A DNA stretch of 64,000 nucleotides from Trinickia symbiotica (GCF_002934455.1 NZ_PTIR01000009.1:186001-250000), one strand, 5' to 3'; positions 46,480 to 55,700 are shown, counted from the first letter of the stretch. Translations and numbers: made by a program. The notes: generated by a model from the letters alone, not told the origin.

Positions 46480-48930
46480 GTGTCCGAACACGGCGTCCGC
46501 TTGAGTCGTTATGATCGCGCCGACGAGCGGCGGCGCGAATCGTTGCTCGGGCTCGGCAACGGCATGCTGTTCGTGCGCGCGAGCGCGCCGGAGGCGGGGT
46601 TACTCTCGCTGCTCGCCGAAGACGGGACCGTCGCGGCGCAGCCGGGCGCGCGGGAACACTCGGCGTGCCACTATGCGGGCACTTACCGCGCGGGTGTCTA
46701 CAACGAGCTGGAAAACAAGATCGATGCGCAGTCGGCCCCCGTACGAATGAGCTTCATGCCGCGTCTGCCCGACGCGACGCCGCTGGCGGTGCGCCCGCGT
46801 GGCGGCCAATGGCTGTCGCCTGACTTCGCGAAGGTGCTGGAATACCGGCACGAGCTCGACCTCGAACATGCGCTCGCCTACCGGACCTTGGTGCTCACTG
46901 CGGGCGGCCGCACCACGCGCATCGTCGAAACGCGCCTCGTCAGCGCGGCCCATCCTTACTTCGTGCTCGTGCGCTGGCAGGTGGTGCCGCTCGATTGGTC
47001 CGGTACGCTCGAAATCGGCGCGGGCATCGAAGGTCGCGTGCGCAACACCAACGTCAAGCGTCATGCGGCCTATGTCGGCCAGCACGTGGTCGGCATCGAG
47101 TGCGAGGCGTGCGGCGACGATCGTCTCTTGCTGACCGCGCGCCTCAGCGGGTCGAGCGTCGAGATCGCCGTGGCGACGCGCCTCGAGATCGAAACGGCCG
47201 GCGCTCGGTCTCGCGCGGAGAGACGCTTCGAACACGCCGCCGAAGCGATCGCCGAAGTGCATGAGGTATCGGTCGAGGCGGGTCGGGCACTCACGATCGA
47301 CAAGCTGATCGCCGTGCAGACATCGCGCGACCATACAGTCATGGGCGTATCCGACGCGGCCCTCGCGACACTCGAGCACGTCGCCGACGTCGATGCGCTC
47401 ATCGACGCGCATCAGCGTGCGTGGCACGCCGACTGGTCGAGATGTCGAATCGTCGCCGACGATCGTGATTTGACGCATCAGCTCGACATCCGCTTCTTCC
47501 ATTTGCTGCAGGCGCTCTCGCCGTTCGCGGGGTTGCAAGATGCCGGCATACCGGCTCGCGGCTGGCAGGAGGCCTATCACGGGCACATCTTCTGGGACGA
47601 GATTTTCGCGGCGCCGATGTTTGCCGTGCGGCAACCGGAAACGGCTAAGACACCTCTGTTCTATCGCTTCCGGCGTCTCGACGCGGCGAGGCAGATGGCA
47701 AGAGAAGCCGGGCTGACCGGCGCGATGTTTCCATGGCGCAGCGCGACGACCGGCTACGAAGAGACGCCACCCTATCAAATGAACCTCGTCAGCGGCCAAT
47801 GGATGCGCGACGAGACGCGGCTCGAGCGGCACGTCGGCGCCGCGATTTGCTGGAATGTCTGGACCTACTTCTGCGCGACGGGCGATTGGGCGTTTCTGTC
47901 GCGCTATGGCGCGCCGCTCGTCGTGGAGATCGCGCGCTTCTGGTCCTCGCTTGCCTCGTTCGACGACACACGCAAGCGTTACACGATCGGCGGCGTCGTC
48001 GGCCCGGACGAATACCACGATGGGTATCCATGGCGAGACACGCCGGGGCTCGACGATAACGCCTACGTGAACGTCATGGCCGTATGGTCGTTGCTGTGCG
48101 CGCTCGAGGTGCTCGCACGGCTGCCCGCCGGTCGCCGCGATGCCCTCTGCGCGACACTCGCGCTGACGAACGACGAGCTCGCCCGATGGGAAGACATTGC
48201 TCGCCGCATGTTCGTGCCGTTTACGCATGAAAACGTGATCGCGCAGTTCGAAGGCTTCGATCGGCTGCTGCCCTACGAGCAGGCAATCGAAGCGCGGCAA
48301 GCGGATACGCGTCTCGACTGGGCGCTCGATGCGCGCGGCGACAGCACGAACCGCTATCAGGTTGCGAAGCAGCCTGACGTGGTGATGCTGAACTACCTGC
48401 TCGGCGACGATACGCTGCAGGCGCTTTTGCAGCGCCTCGGCTACGCGTTCGACGACGATGCGGCACGCCGCACGGTCGGCTACTACATCGACAGAATGAC
48501 GCACGAATCGACGCTTTCACGGATAAGCTGCGCCGGCGCGCTGGCGCGCATCGACTCTGACCGCTCGTGGCAGTACTTCGTCGATGCGTTGCGCGTCGAC
48601 GTGGATCCACAAGCGGGATCCTCGCCGCAGGAAGGCCTGCACCTCGGCGCGTTCGCGGCCGTGCTCGACGTGCTGCAGCGCCGCTACGTCGGACTCGACT
48701 TCGACTTCGACGCCATTCGAATCTTCCCCGCGCTGCCGCGAGCGTTGCCGCCGCTCCACTTTTCGTTTCTCTATCGCTGCGATCGGTTTTCGATCGAGAC
48801 GTCGGCGCGAAACTGCATCATCGCGTCGGACAGCGCCAACCGCGCTGCCGTGCGCGTCCGAAGCCCAGCGGGCGACGAGACGCTCGCGCCCGGTGGATCG
48901 CTCACGATCGAGTCGCGGCACGCACGCTGA
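46480..48930 (+). CDS. Glycoside hydrolase family 65 disaccharide phosphorylase
   Basis: An 816-residue enzyme. The N-terminal beta-sandwich (about 1-280) and a linker precede the (alpha/alpha)6 catalytic barrel (about 330-690). The general acid Glu is in GPDEYHDG at about 508-515 (Glu511), and the phosphate-binding KQPDVVML starts at about 630. These are the signatures of maltose, trehalose, kojibiose and nigerose phosphorylases; the specificity cannot be told. The GTG start at 46480 is 15 bases after the kinase stop, so the pair is one transcription unit. No transporter or regulator is adjacent. Confidence 0.9.
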   Translation: MSEHGVRLSRYDRADERRRESLLGLGNGMLFVRASAPEAGLLSLLAEDGTVAAQPGAREHSACHYAGTYRAGVYNELENKIDAQSAPVRMSFMPRLPDATPLAVRPRGGQWLSPDFAKVLEYRHELDLEHALAYRTLVLTAGGRTTRIVETRLVSAAHPYFVLVRWQVVPLDWSGTLEIGAGIEGRVRNTNVKRHAAYVGQHVVGIECEACGDDRLLLTARLSGSSVEIAVATRLEIETAGARSRAERRFEHAAEAIAEVHEVSVEAGRALTIDKLIAVQTSRDHTVMGVSDAALATLEHVADVDALIDAHQRAWHADWSRCRIVADDRDLTHQLDIRFFHLLQALSPFAGLQDAGIPARGWQEAYHGHIFWDEIFAAPMFAVRQPETAKTPLFYRFRRLDAARQMAREAGLTGAMFPWRSATTGYEETPPYQMNLVSGQWMRDETRLERHVGAAICWNVWTYFCATGDWAFLSRYGAPLVVEIARFWSSLASFDDTRKRYTIGGVVGPDEYHDGYPWRDTPGLDDNAYVNVMAVWSLLCALEVLARLPAGRRDALCATLALTNDELARWEDIARRMFVPFTHENVIAQFEGFDRLLPYEQAIEARQADTRLDWALDARGDSTNRYQVAKQPDVVMLNYLLGDDTLQALLQRLGYAFDDDAARRTVGYYIDRMTHESTLSRISCAGALARIDSDRSWQYFVDALRVDVDPQAGSSPQEGLHLGAFAAVLDVLQRRYVGLDFDFDAIRIFPALPRALPPLHFSFLYRCDRFSIETSARNCIIASDSANRAAVRVRSPAGDETLAPGGSLTIESRHAR

Positions 48931-48952
48931 CGAGCGACGTGACGCTCACCCG

Positions 48953-50272
48953 CTAGCTCGCGGCACCGCCACCGGCCCGTGACATCTCGCGCACGCGCTC
49001 GAGCAACAGCTCCCGCTCCCGTCCGTTTTGTGTCATCGTCGCGGCCCGCTCGAATTCGGCGCGCGCTTCGTCATAACGGCCCAGCTTTGCGAGCAGGTCG
49101 CCGCGCACGCTCGGCAGCCAGTGATAGCGGGCGAGCGCGGGCTCGGCGGCCAGCGCCTCGACGAGCGCGAAACCGGCTTCGGGCCCGAATGCCATCCCAA
49201 CGGCGACTGCGCGATTGAGCTCGACGACGGGCGACGGGCTGATTTGCACGAGCGCGTCATAGAGCGCGACGATCTGCTCCCAATCGGTCTCTTCGGCCGT
49301 ATGCGCGCGCGCATGGCAGGCGGCGAGCGCCGCTTGCAGCGCATACGGTCCGAGCGCGCCGCCGAGCGATTCGGCTCGCGCGAGCGCGGCGAGCCCACGT
49401 CGGATCAAGAGCGGATCCCAGCGCGAGCGGTCCTGGTCGGCAAGCAGAATGGGCCGGCCGCGCGCATCCGTCCGAGCGTGAAGCCGCGACGCCTGGAGCT
49501 CCATCAGGGCGACGAGCCCATGCACCTCGCTTTCGTCGCGCGCGAGCTCCGCGAGTATCCGCCCGAGACGCAGCGCCTCGTCGCATAGCGCGGGACGCAT
49601 CCAGTCGTCGCCGGCTGTCGCCGCGTATCCCTCGTTGAAGACGAGATAGATGACTTCCAGCACGGATGCCATGCGGGAACCGCGCTCTTGCGCGCTCGGC
49701 ACTTCGAACGGGACTTTTGCCGCGCTCAGCGTGCGTTTCGCCCGCACGATGCGCTGCGCGATCGTCGGCTCCGAAACGAGAAATGCGCGCGCGATTTCGT
49801 GCGTCGTGAGGCCGCCGAGAAGACGCAGCGTCAGGGCCACTCGTGCGTCGGTCGACAGCACCGGATGGCAGGCGGTGAAGACGAGCCGCAGGAGGTCGTC
49901 GCCGATGTCGTCGGCGCGCTTCGCATCGAGCGAATCGACGAAGTCGGGCACGACGTGCGCCTCGAGCGCGTCGAGCTCGTGGCCCATCGCTTCGTGCTTC
50001 TTCGCATGAAGCGCATCGAGCCGCAGCTTGTCGAGCGCGCGGTTTTTTACGGTGGCCATGAGCCATGCGCCGGGGTTGTCGGGCACGCCTTGTCGCTGCC
50101 AGTGCTCGAGCGCGGCAACGAGCGCGTCTTGCGCGAGTTCCTCGGCGACGCCGATATCGCGCACGTAACGCGCCGCATGCGCAACGACGCGCGCCGATTC
50201 GATCCGCCAGACGGCTTCGATCGCCCGGTGGGTCGCGTTTGTCACCGCGTCAGCCGCATCGTTGCCGTTCAC
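48953..50272 (-). CDS. ECF42-type RNA polymerase sigma factor
   Basis: A 439-residue ECF sigma factor, twice the usual size. Region 2 includes ESARVVAHAARYVRDIGVAE and LAQDALVAALEHWQRQG, region 4 includes LRLLGGLTTHEIARAFLVSE with PTIAQRIVRAKR, and the C-terminal half (about 190-430, VIYLVFNEGYAATAGDDWMR onward) is the helical TPR-like extension of the ECF42 group. This group has no anti-sigma factor and is linked to DGPF/YCII proteins, two of which precede it here (6 bases after the first). It probably directs transcription of those genes. Confidence 0.88.
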   Translation of the reverse strand: MNGNDAADAVTNATHRAIEAVWRIESARVVAHAARYVRDIGVAEELAQDALVAALEHWQRQGVPDNPGAWLMATVKNRALDKLRLDALHAKKHEAMGHELDALEAHVVPDFVDSLDAKRADDIGDDLLRLVFTACHPVLSTDARVALTLRLLGGLTTHEIARAFLVSEPTIAQRIVRAKRTLSAAKVPFEVPSAQERGSRMASVLEVIYLVFNEGYAATAGDDWMRPALCDEALRLGRILAELARDESEVHGLVALMELQASRLHARTDARGRPILLADQDRSRWDPLLIRRGLAALARAESLGGALGPYALQAALAACHARAHTAEETDWEQIVALYDALVQISPSPVVELNRAVAVGMAFGPEAGFALVEALAAEPALARYHWLPSVRGDLLAKLGRYDEARAEFERAATMTQNGRERELLLERVREMSRAGGGAAS

Positions 50273-50278
50273 GGTCCG

Positions 50279-50698
50279 TTATCGCTTCGACGTTTGCAGC
50301 TCGCGGAAGCGCTCGATATCGGCGCTCGGCTCGAAATCGTCGAGCTCGTAAAGCTGCCGAACCTCGATCTCCCCATCGGCCGATTCGCCGAACGGGGCGG
50401 GAAAGCGCCGCGCCCATTCCATCGCCTCTTCGCGCGAGCGCACCTGAATCAGCGTATAGCCCGCGATGAGCTCCTTGGTGTCGGCAAACGGGCCATCGAT
50501 CACGGTCCCCTTGCCGCCTGAATAGCGAATACGCCAGCCCTGCGCGCTCGGCCTGAGACCGGTCGCATCGAGCAGCACGCCGGCTTTCGCCAGCTCTTCG
50601 TGATAGGCCGTCATATCGGCGAGGATCTTGTCGCCGGGGCCCGGCAAGATACCTGCTTCGGTCTGCGCGTTCGCTCGCACCATGATCATGAATCGCAT
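50279..50698 (-). CDS. DGPF/YCII-domain protein, ECF42-linked
   Basis: A 139-residue protein of the DGPF/YCII fold. It begins MRFMIMVRANAQTEAG and contains the DGPFADTKELIAGYTLIQ motif that names the group. A small ferredoxin-like fold is expected; the biochemistry is unknown. The start follows AAGGAGCG. It is followed by the sigma factor gene with 6 bases between, and a candidate ECF promoter lies 65 bases upstream. Confidence 0.88.
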   Translation of the reverse strand: MRFMIMVRANAQTEAGILPGPGDKILADMTAYHEELAKAGVLLDATGLRPSAQGWRIRYSGGKGTVIDGPFADTKELIAGYTLIQVRSREEAMEWARRFPAPFGESADGEIEVRQLYELDDFEPSADIERFRELQTSKR

Positions 50699-50762
50699 CG
50701 TTCGCTCCTTGTTCAGCGCGGATTGATGGAATGCCCGAACCTTTAACGGGCTCCTGTCGATA

Positions 50763-50790
50763 CGACGAACGAACCGGGACCTCATCGACA
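50763..50790 (-). promoter_or_regulatory. Candidate ECF42 promoter
   Basis: On the minus strand TGTCGA (50790-50785) and CGTCG (50767-50763) are spaced 17 bases, 65 bases before the 139-residue DGPF gene. The two boxes match the TGTCGA / CGTC type reported for ECF42 targets, as I recall. No equivalent is evident before the first DGPF gene at 51172, so it may be read through from elsewhere. Confidence 0.4.
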
Positions 50791-50818
50791 TCGGCACGGG
50801 CCGACTAGGTACAAACCC

Positions 50819-51172
50819 CTATTCATAGCAAGGCGCGAGACGGCGGACCTCGACGGTGCACCACTGGGCGGCCGGGCATTCGGCCGCAATCGCGACGGCC
50901 TCCTCCTCGCGATCGCAATTGAGGAGGTAGAAGCCGCCGACCATTTCCTTGGCTTCGGCGAACGGGCCGTCGACGATGCGGCGCTCGCCGCCGCGAACCT
51001 CGACGCGCACGGCTTCGTCCGTCGACGCAAGCGATTGCGCCGCCACGAGCAGACCGCGCGCACGCAGATCGTCGGCGAAACGAAGCATGACGTCGTAGGC
51101 TGCGCGTCCTTCTTCCGGCGTGCGCGCGCGGCGCTGTTCGAGCGGCTCGACGATCAGTAGCAGGTAGGACAT
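50819..51172 (-). CDS. DGPF/YCII-domain protein, ECF42-linked (first of two)
   Basis: A 117-residue protein with the same fold: MSYLLLIVEPLEQRRARTPE, then DGPFAEAKEMVGGFYLLNCD. The function is unknown. ATG 51172 follows AAGGAGC. It lies 120 bases before the 139-residue paralogue; the two share the DGPF motif but differ in N terminus. Upstream is the convergent-free space before the peptide-binding protein gene. Confidence 0.88.
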   Translation of the reverse strand: MSYLLLIVEPLEQRRARTPEEGRAAYDVMLRFADDLRARGLLVAAQSLASTDEAVRVEVRGGERRIVDGPFAEAKEMVGGFYLLNCDREEEAVAIAAECPAAQWCTVEVRRLAPCYE

Positions 51173-51377
51173 GACAGCTCCTTCGGTGGGGCGGTGGAGG
51201 GCATGTTGAATCGGAGAATCCAAAGGATAAGGCACCGCCGTTACCGCTGCCAGCTTTCGCCTCGACTGGAGCAAGCGGTAACGAGCGCCATCGTGCGGGC
51301 TGCCTTGCGTCAGGACGGGCGCCCGCCAAGCGGCGGACGAGCGGCCGCCCGGCGGGGCCCAAATTCGCCGATGGGTG

Positions 51378-52973
51378 TCACTGCACGGCGACCGCGCCGA
51401 AGTTCTGTCGCCCGAACGGGCTCACCTGATACCCGCTCACGCTCGCGCGCGTGATCGCGGCCGCGGTCGGATAGCCGAGCGGGATCCACAGCGCCTCGTC
51501 GTGGATGATCTTCTGCGCCGCTTCATAAGCCTGTGCGCGCTTGGTCTGATCGGCCGTCTCCTTGCCCTCGGCGATGAGCTTATCGAGCTTCGGATCGCAG
51601 TACCGGGCGAAGTTGATGCCCGATTTGACGGCGTTGCAGCTGAAAAGCGGCGTGAGGTAGTTGTCCGGGTCGCCGTTGTCGCCCGCCCATCCCATGAAGA
51701 GCAGATCGTGTTGACCTTGCTTCGCTTCCTTGATGAGCTCGCCCCATTCGATAACCTTCACGTCGGCCTTCACCCCGATCTTCGCGAGATCGGCCTGCAG
51801 CAGCTCCGCGCCGGCCTTCGGGTTCGGGTTCAGGACGCTGCCGCTCGGGCGCACCCAGATCGTCGTTGCAAAGCCATTCGGCAGGCCGGCCTCGGCCAGC
51901 AGTCGCTTCGCCTTCGCGATATCGTGCGGATACGCGGCGATCGACTTGTCGTAGCTCCAGGTGTTCGGCGGATAGGGGTTCGTGGCCGGCTGCGCCGTGT
52001 TGTCGAATACGGTCTTCAAATACGTCGTCCGATCGAACGCGAGGTTCAACGCCTGCCGCACCTTCTCGTTGTCGAGCGGTTTGTGCTGCGTATTGAGCGC
52101 AATGAACGCCGTCATGAAGGCGGGCGTCTCGACGACCTTCAGCGCCTTGTCGCCTTTCGCGGCGGCAACATCCTGCGGCTTCGGCGAGAGCGCAATGTCG
52201 CATTCGCCGGCCCGCACCTTCTGCGCGCGCACCGTCGCATCGGGCGTGATCGCGTAGATGAGCCGATCGATCTTCGGTTTCGGCCCCCAGTACCGCGGAT
52301 TGATGTCGTAGCGGATCACGGCGTCCTTCGTGTAGCTCTTCAGCACGAACGGGCCCGTGCCGATCGGCTTCGCGTTGAGCTCGGCCTCCTTGCCGGCTTT
52401 TTCGAGCTTGTCCGCATACTCGGCCGAATAGATCGAAGCGAAGCCCATCGTCAGAATCGGCACGAAGGTCGCGTTCGGCTCGTTCAACTCGAATTTCACC
52501 GTGCTGTCGTCGACTTTGGTCACCGCTTTAACGAGCTTCACGAGCCCCATCGACTGCGCGTGCGGAAACCCGTTCGGTCCGCTGACCTTGTGCCACGGAT
52601 TCGAGGCGTCGAGCATGCGCGAGAACGTGAAGACGACGTCGTCGGCCGTCAGGGGTCGGGTCGGCGTGAAGTAATCGGTCTGCTGGAACTGCACGTTCGG
52701 ACGCAAGTGGAACGTGTAAGTCAGGCCGTCGCTGCTCACCTCCCATTTGTCGGCGAGCGCGGGCGCGACTTTCTTGTCCGCTTCGTCATAGGACACGAGC
52801 GTGTTGAAGATCACGTCGGCCGACGCGTTCGTCGTCACGAGCGAGTTGTATTCGACGACGTCGAAGCCGTCCGGGCTCGATTCCGTGCAGACGGTCAGCG
52901 GCTTGGCGGCGGCGAGCGCCGGCAGGACGGCGGGCGCGATGGCGATGAAGGCGGCAAGCAGTTTGAGGCGCAT
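51378..52973 (-). CDS. Periplasmic dipeptide/oligopeptide-binding protein (DppA-like)
   Basis: A 531-residue SBP family 5 protein. A signal peptide ends near residue 23 (AVLPALAAA), and the mature sequence starts KPLTVCTESSPDGFDVVEYN. Family motifs include PALADKWEVSSDGLTYTFHL, YDINPRYWG and SDKVRQALNLAFDR-like sequence (LDNEKVRQALNLAFDRTTYL). It delivers peptides to an ABC transporter, but no permease or ATPase genes lie in this neighbourhood, so it may be an orphan receptor serving a distant dpp operon. ATG 52973 follows GGAGA. Confidence 0.9.
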   Translation of the reverse strand: MRLKLLAAFIAIAPAVLPALAAAKPLTVCTESSPDGFDVVEYNSLVTTNASADVIFNTLVSYDEADKKVAPALADKWEVSSDGLTYTFHLRPNVQFQQTDYFTPTRPLTADDVVFTFSRMLDASNPWHKVSGPNGFPHAQSMGLVKLVKAVTKVDDSTVKFELNEPNATFVPILTMGFASIYSAEYADKLEKAGKEAELNAKPIGTGPFVLKSYTKDAVIRYDINPRYWGPKPKIDRLIYAITPDATVRAQKVRAGECDIALSPKPQDVAAAKGDKALKVVETPAFMTAFIALNTQHKPLDNEKVRQALNLAFDRTTYLKTVFDNTAQPATNPYPPNTWSYDKSIAAYPHDIAKAKRLLAEAGLPNGFATTIWVRPSGSVLNPNPKAGAELLQADLAKIGVKADVKVIEWGELIKEAKQGQHDLLFMGWAGDNGDPDNYLTPLFSCNAVKSGINFARYCDPKLDKLIAEGKETADQTKRAQAYEAAQKIIHDEALWIPLGYPTAAAITRASVSGYQVSPFGRQNFGAVAVQ

Positions 52974-53115
52974 AGGTTCTGGTTCTCCTTGAAGCGCGTG
53001 GGTTTTTGGGTTCCCAAAGGCAAGCAGCGCGGGAATCGCTCGACGAATATTACGTTGTCGAAGGCTTCGCTGCAGAGGAGCTCGGGCTGGCGGTCGTCGG
53101 CATGGCGGGGGGGCG

Positions 53116-53931
53116 TTATCCTTCGAGCGCGAGCCGCCGCAGGTAGTCGAGCCCGTCGATCGCACGTGAGCCGTACCACGAAACCATTTCGCCATCGATG
53201 AGGCGCACGGTCTTTCCGGTGAGCAGAGGATCGGCCGCGAGTGCTTCGCGGTGCCGCTCGGTGAACCGATAGGGCTCGCTCGACAGCAGAACATCGTCGA
53301 CATCGGCCATCCAAGCGGCCGAGAGCTCGAACGACGGATAGCGTGCGGACCCGGCGCGGCCGCCCGACACGGCCGGTAACGTCTGCCAGTTGACAAGCCG
53401 CAACATCGAGGAAATGTACGTATCTCGCGCGACGGTCATCCAAGGATCGCGCCAGATGACGTAGAGCACGCGCCGCTCGGGCCATTGCGTGGCCGACAGT
53501 GCGTCGAGGCGGGCGCGCAAGGCTTCACCGAGCTGGCGAGCGGCGTCTTCGCAGCCAAAGATCGCGCCGATCAGCGCATAGAGTGCCAGGTTGTCGCGAG
53601 GCGTAAGGGGATGGGTAACGACGATGTGCGGGACGGACTCGGCGAGCGCATCGATCGTCGCCTTTTCGTTTTCGTCGACATTGACGATCAGATGGGTGGG
53701 GCGTAGTGCACGGACCGCGTCGAGCTTGACCGCTTTCGTGCCGCCCACCTTCGGCACAGCGCGCACGCGCTCGCGCGGATGGATGCAAAAACCGGTGCGG
53801 CCGACGACGAACCTGTCGAGCCCCAGCGCAAAGAGCAACTCGGTGACGCTCGGTACGAGGGAGACGATGCGGGCATCGGGCCCGGCGGGTGCGTGAGCGG
53901 TGCCGCTCGCATCGACGTTTTCGGCCGGCAT
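53116..53931 (-). CDS. BtuF-like helical-backbone metal/cobalamin receptor lacking a signal peptide
   Basis: A 271-residue protein of the BtuF/FhuD fold. IVSLVPSVTELLFALGLDRFVVGRTGFCIHP is the typical start of the fold, and LRPTHLIVNVDENEK and SSEPYRFTERHREAL follow. It begins MPAENVDASGTAHAP with no signal peptide, so it is probably cytoplasmic, unlike the periplasmic BtuF. Many such proteins in Proteobacteria are annotated as cobalamin-binding. No BtuCD genes are nearby. The function is inferred at family level only. Confidence 0.8.
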   Translation of the reverse strand: MPAENVDASGTAHAPAGPDARIVSLVPSVTELLFALGLDRFVVGRTGFCIHPRERVRAVPKVGGTKAVKLDAVRALRPTHLIVNVDENEKATIDALAESVPHIVVTHPLTPRDNLALYALIGAIFGCEDAARQLGEALRARLDALSATQWPERRVLYVIWRDPWMTVARDTYISSMLRLVNWQTLPAVSGGRAGSARYPSFELSAAWMADVDDVLLSSEPYRFTERHREALAADPLLTGKTVRLIDGEMVSWYGSRAIDGLDYLRRLALEG

Positions 53932-54001
53932 GGCGGTCTCGCGCTGGCGCTTGGCGCCCGGCCGGCAGCCTCAGCTCGGGCCGCCGGTCGGCAATCGGAC
54001 T

Positions 54002-54643
54002 TCAGCCTTTTTTCGCGCGCACCTGCGCGACGAGGTAGTCGAGCACTTGCAGCGTGCCGTCGAGGCTGTTGGTTTGCGCGGGGCCGGTCTCATACTTGCC
54101 CTGCACAGCGAGCGTCGGCACGCCGTCGATCTTGTAGTCGGCGATCAACTGCTGTGCGCGCTTGAGATTGCTTTGCACCGAGAACGAGTTGTACGCGGCG
54201 AGATATTTCTGCTTGTCGACGCCTTGCTTCGCGAGGAAGTCGGCCTGGGCCTCGGGCGTCAGCAGATAGTCCTTGTTTTTATGGATCTCGTTGAAGATCG
54301 TCGGCGTCAGCTTGTCGGTGAGCCCGAGCGCGTCGAGCGCAAGCAGCATCTTCGAGTGCGGGATGAAGTCGTCGCGGAACGCGACGGGCACGCGCCTGAA
54401 GACGACGTCAGGCCCTTGCTTGGCCTTCCACTTCTCGATGTACGGATCGAACTCGTTGCAGTGCGGGCAGCCGTACCACATGAATTCGATCACCTCGACC
54501 TTGCCGGCCGGCACATCGACAGGCTGCGGCGAGCCCAGCACGGTGTAGTCCGTGCCCGCGACGGGCGCGGATGGCGAGGCCTGCGCGACGCCGAACATGG
54601 CGAGGCCGACGGAGAAGAACAGTGTGCGGATCAGCTTATTCAT
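54002..54643 (-). CDS. dsbA: Thiol:disulfide interchange protein DsbA
   Basis: A 213-residue periplasmic oxidase that introduces disulfides. A signal peptide ends after residue 22 (VAQA). The active site is C59-P-H-C62, followed by the helical insertion and the cis-Pro loop IDGVPTLAVQGKY. It is regenerated by DsbB. ATG 54643 gives the normal signal start MNKLIRTLFFSVG. It lies 258 bases after the SPOR-protein gene, as in other Burkholderia. Confidence 0.95.
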   Translation of the reverse strand: MNKLIRTLFFSVGLAMFGVAQASPSAPVAGTDYTVLGSPQPVDVPAGKVEVIEFMWYGCPHCNEFDPYIEKWKAKQGPDVVFRRVPVAFRDDFIPHSKMLLALDALGLTDKLTPTIFNEIHKNKDYLLTPEAQADFLAKQGVDKQKYLAAYNSFSVQSNLKRAQQLIADYKIDGVPTLAVQGKYETGPAQTNSLDGTLQVLDYLVAQVRAKKG

Positions 54644-54730
54644 AAGGTCTTGGTCTCGGTGATCGATCAACGTGCGCCGTCGCGGGACGATGTGCCGCGC
54701 AAAGAGACGGCTGCCGTCCTGAGACTGCCG

Positions 54731-54778
54731 CGGCCGCTCGTTGGTTCAGGTCCGAACCGGCGAAGCGACGAGCGGCCG
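54731..54778. repeat. Two-tier inverted repeat between the SPOR gene and dsbA
   Basis: CGGCCGCTCGT (54731-54741) and ACGAGCGGCCG (54768-54778) are perfect 11-base arms enclosing a second pair GGTTC / GAACC. It lies 122 bases after the SPOR gene stop and 88 bases before the dsbA start. No U tract follows on either strand. It may be a terminator, a processing site or an mRNA-stabilising element. Confidence 0.5.
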
Positions 54779-54899
54779 GCGGAAGCTCAATCTTACTGTG
54801 GCTTCGCAAAAACCGGGCGTAAGCGCTCGCGCCAACGCCGGCCATGGCTTTGCACAGGGGGAGGCGCTGAAACGCCAACTCCCGCCGTGCCCGCATCGA

Positions 54900-55700
54900 C
54901 TATTGCTTGGGTGCAGGCGGGATCACGACCGTGTCGATGCCGGCTTCCGAGAGCCGCTGCCGGACCCCGTTCATGTCCTCGAACTTGGCGAATGGGCCGA
55001 TCCGGACGCGGTAGTACGACGCGCCGCGCTCCGCGCGCTGCGTCACCTTCGACTCGATGCCCTGGAACGCGAGCCGCGCGCGCTGCTGCTCGGCGGCCGA
55101 CGCGCTGCCGTAGGAGCCCGCCTGGAGGAAGTAAGCGGCGCTCGCCTGCACGTTGGACCCGTTCGGCGCCGGGGCCGCCGGCGCATTGCTCGCGCGCGGC
55201 GCCGGCGCGCTGCCGGGCTGCGGCACGTTCGCGATGATGGGCGGCTTGGTTGCCGGCATGTTCGGCGGCGTTTGCGTGGCGCCGTTCGGCGCCGATGCGC
55301 CTGGCGGCACCTCGACGATCTGCGGCTCCTGCAGCATTCCGGTCGGCGCGTTCTGGTTCGTCGCGGGGCCCGATTGCCCCGGTGCCGTGTTCGGCGGCGC
55401 GTTCTGCGCCGATTGCGGCACCGGCTGGCCCGGCGACTTGCCTTGCAGCGAGCGGTTCGGATCGAACTGCTGCTCGACCGCGCCGGTTCCCGAGGCCGCC
55501 GGCGGCACGACTTTTTCGACGAACGGTGTGGGCGAGCGCGTGATGTAGAGCGCTACCACGACGGCGATCGCAAGCCCGACGATCAGGCCCAGCACGACGC
55601 CGAGGAACGTGCCCCCCGACTGCTTCCTCTGCTTCGGCGAGCGGGAGGAAGTCCCCTTGGGGGAGGTGTTGCGTGGCGAACTGCGGCTCGGTTTTGCCAT
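54900..55700 (-). CDS. SPOR-domain cell-division-type protein (FtsN-like)
   Basis: A 266-residue membrane protein: a basic cytoplasmic tail, a membrane helix at about 31-54 (TFLGVVLGLIVGLAIAVVVA), a long Pro/Gln/Asn-rich linker, and a SPOR domain at about 190-262 (AYFLQAGSYGSASAAEQQRA) that binds denuded peptidoglycan septa. The architecture is that of FtsN. Start ATG 55700 is the natural MAKPSRSSPRN. It lies between argS and dsbA. Confidence 0.88.
   Translation of the reverse strand: MAKPSRSSPRNTSPKGTSSRSPKQRKQSGGTFLGVVLGLIVGLAIAVVVALYITRSPTPFVEKVVPPAASGTGAVEQQFDPNRSLQGKSPGQPVPQSAQNAPPNTAPGQSGPATNQNAPTGMLQEPQIVEVPPGASAPNGATQTPPNMPATKPPIIANVPQPGSAPAPRASNAPAAPAPNGSNVQASAAYFLQAGSYGSASAAEQQRARLAFQGIESKVTQRAERGASYYRVRIGPFAKFEDMNGVRQRLSEAGIDTVVIPPAPKQ

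Noticed and set aside
46600-48504. 634-codon minus-strand frame opposite the GH65 gene
   Set aside because: Shadow of the phosphorylase gene; low-complexity Arg/Glu-rich translation.
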